A stretch of DNA of 10,616 bases from Planctomycetota bacterium (GTDB lineage: Bacteria > Planctomycetota > Phycisphaerae > Phycisphaerales > UBA1924), in NCBI GenBank assembly GCA_023412695.1, contig JAEYNG010000272.1, positions 1-10,616 on the forward strand, written 5' to 3'. The notes under the pieces were generated by a model, which had not been told where the DNA came from, ran no database searches, and saw only the letters and a program-made list of their open reading frames with translations. A program made the position numbers and the translations under genes. Below are positions 6,102 through 10,616 of this stretch, piece after piece (the first letter of the stretch is position 1; each line of letters starts with the position of its first letter).

Positions 6102-6401
6102 GTGTTCCTTCGCTTCCCGCGGGTTGGTTCCCGCACTCGTCAACCGCTTCCCTGCCGGTCCGGTGCTGTGTGCCGCGGCGTCTTGCCTGCGGCCCGGCCG
6201 CTCCCAACGCGGGAGCATTCCGGCTCAGAGTGGAAGGTCGAATTCCCGCCGCCGGAAGTCACGCGTTCTGGGGATGCAAAGTGTTGATCCTGCTGGGTTT
6301 ATGCCATCGCGGGTGGCTGTGGGGGTTGTGCCGGAACGGGGGTTGGCCCGCGACTGGGCCGTTTGGAGGCGTTGAGCCGATCCTTATTCCGTCGTGTCCC
6401 C

Positions 6402-6407
6402 TATCCT
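6402..6407 (+). promoter_or_regulatory. Candidate -10 box upstream of murA
   Basis: TATCCT resembles the TATACT and TACACT boxes seen before pyrR and the tRNA. Transcription from it would start near 6414 and leave an 80-nt leader containing the dyad and direct repeats. TTGAGC at 6372-6377 is too far upstream (24 bp) to be a normal -35. Confidence 0.35.
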
Positions 6408-6435
6408 GCACACCCGCGGCGTGCGACGGCGGTTA

Positions 6436-6468
6436 TCAGACGTAGATCGCGTCTGAAACGTCGATCGC
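6436..6468 (+). promoter_or_regulatory. Dyad plus direct repeat in the murA leader (possible operator or RNA hairpin)
   Basis: TCAGACG (6436-6442), a 7-nt spacer and CGTCTGA (6450-6456) make a perfect 7-bp inverted repeat over 21 bp. Overlapping it, CGTAGATCGC (6441-6450) recurs as CGTCGATCGC (6459-6468), with 9 of 10 bases equal and an 18-bp period. Symmetric 21-bp sites are typical of dimeric repressors, but in RNA the dyad would also form a hairpin. No regulator is known for it here. Confidence 0.45.
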
Positions 6469-6496
6469 CAAGGCCGGCCCGGAGAGAAAGAGACTC

Positions 6497-7864
6497 ATGG
6501 ATCAGTTCATCATCAGCGGCGGCGCGCGGCTGAACGGTCGTCTGACGATCAAGGGCTCGAAGAACGCGGCGTTGCCGTTGATGGCGGCCGCGCTGCTGAC
6601 GGACAAGCCGCTCCTGCTGAACGATGTCCCGGACCTCGCGGACATCCGCAACATGGTGAAGCTGCTCGAGCAGCTCGGGTGCCACGTGGACTTTGTCCCC
6701 CCGCCCGACGCGAGCTTCGCGGGCGGGAAGATGGTGATCCATGCGCAGGACGAATCGGCAAGCCACGCGAAGTACGACATCGTCAAGACCATGCGTGCGA
6801 GCATCTGCACGCTCGGGCCGATGTTGGCGCGGCGCGGATTCGCGCGGGTGTCAATGCCCGGCGGGTGCGCGATCGGCGACCGGCCGGTGGACTTGCACCT
6901 GCACGGCCTGCGAGGGCTGGGCGCGGAGATCCAGCTCCATCAGGGCGACATCGTCGCGCGGGTGCCGGGCGGGAAGGGCGGCCGGCTCAAGGGCGGGCGG
7001 ATCTTCCTCGGCGGGCCGTTCGGCTCGACCGTGCTCGGCACGGCGAACGTGATGAGCGCGGCGACGCTGGCCGAGGGCCAGACGATGATCGAGTGCGCCG
7101 CGTGCGAGCCGGAGATCGTGGACCTGGCGAAGATGCTCAACGCGATGGGCGCACGGATCCGCGGGGCGGGCTCGCCCCGGATCATCATCGACGGCGTCGA
7201 GGCGCTGCAGGGCACCGAGCACGCGGTGATCCCGGACCGGATCGAGGCGGGGACGTACATGATCGCCGCGGCGGCGACAAACGGGGACGTGACGCTCGAC
7301 AACTGCCCGATGGACGCGATGATCGCGGCGTGCGATGCGTTGACGCGGGTGGGCGTGATCCTGAGCGAAGAGAAGGGCCCGCCGACCGCCGGCCGCGACC
7401 CGATGCGGGCGACCGTGCGCGTGACGTGCTCGCGCCTGCTGCGGCCAATCGAGGTGACGACGCAGCCGCACCCGGGCTTCCCGACGGACCTGCAGGCCCA
7501 GCTCGTCGCGCTGCTGACGATGGCCGAGGGCAACTCGGTCGTGACCGAGCGCATCTACCCGGAGCGGTTCCTGCACGTGGCCGAGCTCGGACGCATGGGC
7601 GCGAAGGTGCTGCGGCAGGGGCCGACGGCGATCATCAGCGGTGTGCGCAAGCTCGTCGGCGCGCCAGTGATGGCCAGCGACCTGCGCGCCTCGGCGTGCC
7701 TGATCATCGCCGGGCTCGCGGCCGAGGGCGTGACGACGGTCAGCCGCGTTTATCACCTCGACCGCGGGTACGAGCGGATGGAGGAACGGCTGCGGATGCT
7801 GGGCGCGGACATCCAGCGCGTGAGCGAGAAGCAGGCGGCGCCGAGCGAGGCGGTCGCGGTTTAA
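6497..7864 (+). CDS. murA: UDP-N-acetylglucosamine 1-carboxyvinyltransferase (MurA)
   Basis: MurA transfers the enolpyruvyl group of PEP to UDP-GlcNAc, the first committed step of peptidoglycan synthesis, in the cytoplasm. The 455-aa product has the two-domain EPSP-synthase fold. Visible family residues are K22-N23 in IKGSKNAALPLMAAALL and Arg100 in KTMRASICTLGPMLAR. The catalytic loop is MPGGCAIGDRPVDLH with Cys124 (E. coli Cys115) and Arg129. The Asp of GFPTDLQAQ is D331 (E. coli D305). Near the end are DLRASACLIIAGLAAEG and HLDRGYERMEERL. Cys124 is the residue attacked by fosfomycin, so the enzyme should be intrinsically sensitive, unlike Asp-type MurA. GGAGAG (6481-6486) and a second purine-rich stretch precede the ATG. 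It heads a same-strand run with the HIT and DUF3052 genes. A murA gene supports the now accepted view that planctomycete-type bacteria make peptidoglycan. Confidence 0.97.
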   Translation: MDQFIISGGARLNGRLTIKGSKNAALPLMAAALLTDKPLLLNDVPDLADIRNMVKLLEQLGCHVDFVPPPDASFAGGKMVIHAQDESASHAKYDIVKTMRASICTLGPMLARRGFARVSMPGGCAIGDRPVDLHLHGLRGLGAEIQLHQGDIVARVPGGKGGRLKGGRIFLGGPFGSTVLGTANVMSAATLAEGQTMIECAACEPEIVDLAKMLNAMGARIRGAGSPRIIIDGVEALQGTEHAVIPDRIEAGTYMIAAAATNGDVTLDNCPMDAMIAACDALTRVGVILSEEKGPPTAGRDPMRATVRVTCSRLLRPIEVTTQPHPGFPTDLQAQLVALLTMAEGNSVVTERIYPERFLHVAELGRMGAKVLRQGPTAIISGVRKLVGAPVMASDLRASACLIIAGLAAEGVTTVSRVYHLDRGYERMEERLRMLGADIQRVSEKQAAPSEAVAV

Positions 7865-7903
7865 CGTCGCTTGCAGCGTCGGCGCAGCAGAAGGCGTCGA
7901 GTC

Positions 7904-8353
7904 ATGGGGCAAGAGATATCGAGGCTCGCGTCGTGTCCGCTGTGCTCGCGGCTGAATGACGCCGCGAACGCGCTGCGGGTCTGCGACCTGCGTGAGTCGG
8001 TGCTGTTTCTGCACGAGCATCAGCGGTATGAGGGGTGGTGCGTGCTGGTGCTGAAGGACCACGCGGAGCAGTTGCACGAACTGCCAGTATCGCGGCAGGC
8101 GCGGCTGTGGGAGGATGTGGCACAGGTAGCGGGGGCGATTGTGCAGGCGTTCTCGCCGCGGCGGATGAACTATGAGTGCCTCGGCAACGTCGTTGGGCAC
8201 ATCCACTGGCACGTAATCCCGCGGTATGCTCCGCCGGTTGATCCGGAGCCGGGCGCAACGGTGTGGGTGCGGCCCGCGGCGGAGCGCGACTGCGGGGTGA
8301 GCGCGGAACGCGCGGCGGAGCTGATTGGCCGCCTGCGCGACGCGGGGCTGTGA
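7904..8353 (+). CDS. HIT-family nucleotide hydrolase/transferase
   Basis: HIT proteins hydrolyse or transfer nucleotidyl groups, for example splitting diadenosine polyphosphates or AMP-linked compounds, using the histidine triad. The 149-aa product has a CPLC pair (C11, C14) near the N-terminus. A typical HIT core follows (VLFLHEHQRYEGWCVLVLKDHAEQLHEL), and the signature is NYECLGNVVGHIHWHVIPRY with H99, H101 and H103. The central His of the triad is the nucleophile in the family. The substrate cannot be told from the sequence. ATG 7904 is preferred over an upstream TTG at 7871, whose extra 11 residues are mostly Arg. AGAAGG (7889-7894) lies 9 nt before this ATG. The gene starts 39 bp after murA and ends 12 bp before the DUF3052 gene, so an operon is likely. 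Confidence 0.9.
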   Translation: MGQEISRLASCPLCSRLNDAANALRVCDLRESVLFLHEHQRYEGWCVLVLKDHAEQLHELPVSRQARLWEDVAQVAGAIVQAFSPRRMNYECLGNVVGHIHWHVIPRYAPPVDPEPGATVWVRPAAERDCGVSAERAAELIGRLRDAGL

Positions 8354-8365
8354 CAGGACGATCGC

Positions 8366-8776
8366 ATGGCCGGGTATTCTGGTACGCCGTTATGGAAGAA
8401 GCTCGGCATCAAACCTGGGCACGTGGTGCTGCTGGTCGATGCACCAGATGGGTTCGAAGACACGCTCACAGGTATGCCGGACGATGTTCGCATCGAGCGC
8501 GGCGGGCACGGGAAGTCGCCGGTGGATGTGCTCGTCGTGTTCGTCAAGGACCGAGCCGCGATGCAGAAGCGGTTCGCGTCGGCGATGGCACGGATGAAGC
8601 CGGATTCGGGGTTGTGGTTCGCATGGCCGAAGAAGGCGTCGGGCGTGAAGACGGACCTGACGGAGGATGTGATCCGCGATGCCGCGCTCGCGGTGGGACT
8701 GGTGGACAACAAAGTCTGCGCGATCGACGAGGTCTGGTCGGGTCTGCGGGTGGTGGTGCGGCTGAAGGACCGGTGA
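8366..8776 (+). CDS. DUF3052 family protein
   Basis: The 136-aa protein matches the conserved bacterial DUF3052 family, whose function is not established. Characteristic stretches are the N-terminal AGYSGTPLWKKLGIKPGH, then VVLLVDAPDGFEDTL, a central DVLVVFVKDRAAM strand, GLWFAWPKKASGVKTDLTEDVIRDAALAVGLVDNKVCAIDEVWSGLRVVVRL near the end. The alternating strands and helices look like a small Rossmann-like alpha/beta fold. No catalytic residues are known, no signal peptide or TM segment is present, and the product should be cytoplasmic. AGGA (8355-8358) lies 7 nt before the ATG. It follows the HIT gene by 12 bp and probably shares its transcript. The family call is firm, the role is unknown. 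Confidence 0.88.
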   Translation: MAGYSGTPLWKKLGIKPGHVVLLVDAPDGFEDTLTGMPDDVRIERGGHGKSPVDVLVVFVKDRAAMQKRFASAMARMKPDSGLWFAWPKKASGVKTDLTEDVIRDAALAVGLVDNKVCAIDEVWSGLRVVVRLKDR

Positions 8777-8890
8777 CGGCCCGCTTGCGAGCCGGATTTC
8801 GAACATTCTTCATTCGGGGTTCATCTGGCGGGGCAGTCTTTGAGTTCGTGCGGCGAGGTGAGGCGCCCGCGCGGATGAAAGGATGATCCC

Positions 8891-10309
8891 ATGACGACTG
8901 CGCGGCTTGGTAACGTGAAGCGAACACTCGCGGCCTCGATCGGCACAGCCGCGATCTCGCTCTCATGCGCGAGCGGGCAAACCGTCCCCGACGGGTTTAC
9001 CCATACCACGCTCGAGGCCGGCTTTGGCGACGCCACCAGTATCGCGATCACCCCGGACGGGCGGGTGCTGATCGCCAAGCAGAACGGCGTCGTGCAAATG
9101 TGGAAGGACGGCGACCTGCTGGAGGAACCGGTCCACACGTTCGCAACCACCTCGTTCGGCGAGGCCGGGCTGATCGGCATCGCGGTGCACCCAAGCTTCG
9201 CCGCGAACGGCTTTGTGTACGCGTACAACGTGAACGATGAGGACCCGCCGCGGGGCAAGCTGCTCCGCTTCACGATGCCGCCGGGTTCGGACACGTCCGC
9301 GCCGGGAAGCCAGGTGGAGCTGTTTGATCTGGGCGTCGCGACGAGCATCCACCTCGGCGGGGAGGTACAGGTCGGCGCCGACGGGAAGCTGTACGTCGCG
9401 CTGGGCGATCATGCGAACTCGTCGAACGCGCAGAGCCTTTCGAGCATCTTCGGCAAGATCCTGCGTCTGAACCCCGACGGTTCGATCCCGAGTGACAACC
9501 CGTTCTTCGGCACGACGGCCGGCGACAACCGCGCGATCTGGGCGTGGGGCTTGCGCAACCCGTTCACCTTCGCGTTCGATGCGACCAACGGGCTTATGTA
9601 CATCAACGACGTCGGCGCAGGGACGTGGGAGGAGATCAACGAGGGCGCGGCCGGGCGGAACTTCGGCTGGCCAGAGACAGAAGGGCCGTTCAATCCCGCG
9701 ACCTTCCCGGACTTCGTCAACCCCGTGCTCGCGTATCACCACAACGACCCGGGCGAGATCGGCTTCACCGGCTCGGTCATCACCGGCGGCGTGTTCTATC
9801 GACCGGCGGGGCAGCAGTTCCCCGCCGACTACGTGGGCGATTACTTCTTCGGCGACCTTGGCGGGAGTTGGGTGCGTCGCCTCGACGTCGCGAGCGGTGA
9901 GTCTGTTGGGTTTGCAAGCGGCATGAGCGGCGTTGTGGATTTCGCCGTGCAGCCCGACGGCGCGCTGCTAGTCCTGCGGCGCAATGTTCTGTCGCTGGTC
10001 ACCTACGACGCGGCGGTCGGCGCGTGCTGCATCGGCAGCGCGTGCACGCAAGTCACCTCCGCCAACTGCGCTTCGAGCGGCGGCGTCTTCGAAGGCGTGG
10101 GCATCTCCTGCGGCACCGCGGGCAACCCGATCGCCTGCTGCCCGGCGAACTTCGATCAGGCCGACGGCGTGGAGGTACCGGACATCTTCGCCTTCCTGGG
10201 CGCATGGTTCGCCGAGGACCCGAGCGCCGACTTCGACGGCATGAATGGCATCGAGGTGCCGGACATCTTTGCATTCCTGAGCGCGTGGTTCGCGGGCTGC
10301 GGGGCATAA
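8891..10309 (+). CDS. Secreted PQQ-type glucose/sorbosone dehydrogenase-like protein with Cys-rich and dockerin-like tail
   Basis: The 472-aa protein begins with a signal peptide (about 1-29). A six-bladed beta-propeller of the glucose/sorbosone dehydrogenase family (PF07995) covers about 33-370. Motifs seen are SIAITPDGRVLIAKQNGVVQMW, GEAGLIGIAVHPSFAANGFVYAYN, H154 in IHLGGEVQVGADGKLYVALGDH, FGKILRLNPDGS, R222-N-P in WGLRNPFTFAFD, TWEEINEG and NFGWPETEG. In characterised members these surround PQQ and the catalytic His, and the enzymes oxidise aldoses in the periplasm. Activity here is inferred. The tail (379-417) holds seven cysteines in a GACC...CC pattern. Two copies of a 23-residue motif, xFDxxxGxEVPDIFAFLxAWFA, follow at 419-441 and 446-468, and C470 makes eight. 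They resemble Phycisphaerae dockerin-like repeats but have an irregular calcium loop. AAAGGA lies 7 nt before the ATG. Confidence 0.88.
   Translation: MTTARLGNVKRTLAASIGTAAISLSCASGQTVPDGFTHTTLEAGFGDATSIAITPDGRVLIAKQNGVVQMWKDGDLLEEPVHTFATTSFGEAGLIGIAVHPSFAANGFVYAYNVNDEDPPRGKLLRFTMPPGSDTSAPGSQVELFDLGVATSIHLGGEVQVGADGKLYVALGDHANSSNAQSLSSIFGKILRLNPDGSIPSDNPFFGTTAGDNRAIWAWGLRNPFTFAFDATNGLMYINDVGAGTWEEINEGAAGRNFGWPETEGPFNPATFPDFVNPVLAYHHNDPGEIGFTGSVITGGVFYRPAGQQFPADYVGDYFFGDLGGSWVRRLDVASGESVGFASGMSGVVDFAVQPDGALLVLRRNVLSLVTYDAAVGACCIGSACTQVTSANCASSGGVFEGVGISCGTAGNPIACCPANFDQADGVEVPDIFAFLGAWFAEDPSADFDGMNGIEVPDIFAFLSAWFAGCGA
10145..10294 (+). repeat. Tandem 69-bp coding repeat, 81-bp period
   Basis: The segments 10145-10213 and 10226-10294 encode two 23-residue copies of the EVPDIFAFL motif, 17 of 23 residues identical and separated by four residues (EDPS). 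The DNA is clearly similar but differs at many third positions, so the duplication is old and kept by protein selection. Confidence 0.85.
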
Positions 10310-10314
10310 CTCGC

Positions 10315-10332
10315 GGCGGCGCATCCACCGCC
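10315..10332 (+). other. Short hairpin after the sugar dehydrogenase gene
   Basis: GGCGG (10315-10319), an 8-nt loop and CCGCC (10328-10332) can pair right after the stop codon. No T run follows, so this is only a weak terminator candidate. The rest of the 150-bp gap up to the tRNA holds nothing recognisable apart from the tRNA promoter candidate. Confidence 0.25.
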
Positions 10333-10443
10333 CCACTGCTAGGCCTGAGCCGAGCGGCAGCAGCGGCCGATGACGCGGGACCGACCCGACGATGGACCCA
10401 CTCCCCCGCCTGCCGCGAGCGGGCCGACGGACCGGAGGGCGAC

Positions 10444-10449
10444 TACACT
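10444..10449 (+). promoter_or_regulatory. Candidate -10 box of the tRNA-Ser gene
   Basis: TACACT lies 11 nt before the first base of the tRNA, giving a predicted start about 5 nt upstream of the mature 5' end. It resembles TATACT before pyrR. The -35 region is GC-rich without a clear match. Confidence 0.45.
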
Positions 10450-10460
10450 TGGCGGACCTT

Positions 10461-10551
10461 GGAGAGGTGGCCGAGAGGCTGAAGGCGGCGGTTTGCTAAA
10501 CCGTTATACGGATTACGGTCTGTATCGGGGGTTCGAATCCCCCCCTCTCCG
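10461..10551 (+). tRNA. tRNA-Ser (anticodon GCU)
   Basis: All arms of a class II tRNA can be drawn. The acceptor stem is GGAGAGG (10461-10467) with CCTCTCC (10544-10550) and discriminator G10551. The D region is TGGCCGAGAGGCTGAAGG. The anticodon stem GCGGT/ACCGT holds the loop TTGCTAA, anticodon GCT at 10495-10497. The variable arm (10505-10526) is long, with an ATACGG/CTGTAT stem, as expected for serine. The T arm is GGGGG-TTCGAAT-CCCCC (10527-10543). CCA is not encoded and must be added by the CCA enzyme. It reads AGC and AGU codons. The layout closely follows E. coli tRNA-Ser(GCU). Confidence 0.97.
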
Positions 10552-10559
10552 CTTCGGGC

Positions 10560-10605
10560 CCTGCCGGCCGCGACTAACACGCGGCCGCGGCCGGGCAGGT
10601 TTTTT
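10560..10605 (+). terminator. Intrinsic terminator after tRNA-Ser
   Basis: CCTGCC plus GGCCGCG (10560-10572) pairs with CGCGGCC (10586-10592) and GGCAGG (10594-10599), giving 13 pairs with one bulged G at 10593. Six T follow (10600-10605). CGCGGCC also occurs at 10580-10586, so the upper stem can pair in a second register. This is a strong factor-independent terminator. Confidence 0.92.
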
Positions 10606-10616
10606 AGCGTGGGGGG

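Larger units (their letters stand above)
6102..6496. other. 395-bp divergent intergenic region with hairpins and short repeats
   Basis: This gap separates the fibro-slime gene (leftward) from murA (rightward). I see no convincing gene in it, although high GC keeps several frames open. On the fibro-slime side two hairpins would lie in its leader. GCGGG/CCCGC (6119-6134, 6-nt loop) sits next to the Shine-Dalgarno, and GCTCCC/GGGAGC (6200-6216, 5-nt loop) lies further up. In the middle, GGGGGTTG occurs twice, at 6321-6328 and 6338-6345, 17 bp apart. On the murA side are a -10-like TATCCT (6402-6407), a perfect 7-bp dyad (6436-6456) and a near-identical 10-bp direct repeat (6441-6450 and 6459-6468). 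No known riboswitch pattern was recognised. Confidence 0.6.

Noticed and set aside
5052..6287. Long open frame on the plus strand opposite the fibro-slime gene (411 codons)
   Set aside because: Val/Arg/Glu-rich translation without domains, antisense to a gene with clear signal peptide and family motifs.
6102..6300. Riboswitch in the fibro-slime leader
   Set aside because: Hairpins are present, but I could not match the conserved core of any known class, such as c-di-GMP or guanidine.
8777..8890. Promoter and terminator between the DUF3052 and sugar dehydrogenase genes
   Set aside because: Only a weak CGGC/GCCG pairing and no convincing -35/-10 pair are visible in this 114-bp gap, so whether the dehydrogenase has its own promoter is open.

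Overview
The window looks like ordinary chromosomal DNA from a high-GC Gram-negative bacterium, most likely a planctomycete of the Phycisphaerae type. The evidence is a periplasmic OmpH/Skp-type protein, an envelope protein with a fibro-slime domain, and a secreted sugar dehydrogenase ending in a Cys-rich segment plus a doubled 'GxEVPDIFAFLxAWFA' motif. That tail style is familiar from exported Phycisphaerae proteins. This is an inference from protein style, not a marker-gene assignment. I see no phage, transposon, CRISPR array or defence island.

Layout. Positions 1-661 hold the 3' part of an ompH/skp-like gene closed by a strong intrinsic terminator. Positions 723-2065 hold an ECF sigma factor and a one-TM anti-sigma-like protein, overlapping by GTGA. 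Positions 2112-2627 hold a stand-alone pyrR, which converges on a small four-TM membrane protein (3132-2611). Their stop codons sit inside one palindrome. On the minus strand follow argS (5043-3184) and, upstream of it, a fibro-slime exported protein (6101-5148) with its own terminator at 5099-5064. A 395-bp divergent intergenic region (6102-6496) separates this from a plus-strand cluster of murA, a HIT-family hydrolase and a DUF3052 protein (6497-8776). A secreted PQQ-type sugar dehydrogenase follows (8891-10309), then tRNA-Ser(GCU) at 10461-10551 and a terminator.

How the parts relate. Most genes are housekeeping: envelope chaperone, arginyl-tRNA synthetase, MurA, tRNA-Ser. The sigma/anti-sigma pair is a self-contained signalling unit with an extracytoplasmic sensor domain. 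Four genes without a Shine-Dalgarno (sigma factor, pyrR, the membrane protein, argS) each have a -10-like hexamer 6-8 nt before ATG, which suggests leaderless transcripts. The other complete genes have recognisable Shine-Dalgarno sequences. The least explained items are the repeats in the murA leader, the anti-sigma sensor domain, a paired-cysteine change in the fibro-slime protein and the palindrome shared by pyrR and its convergent neighbour. I did not find a convincing new multi-gene system.
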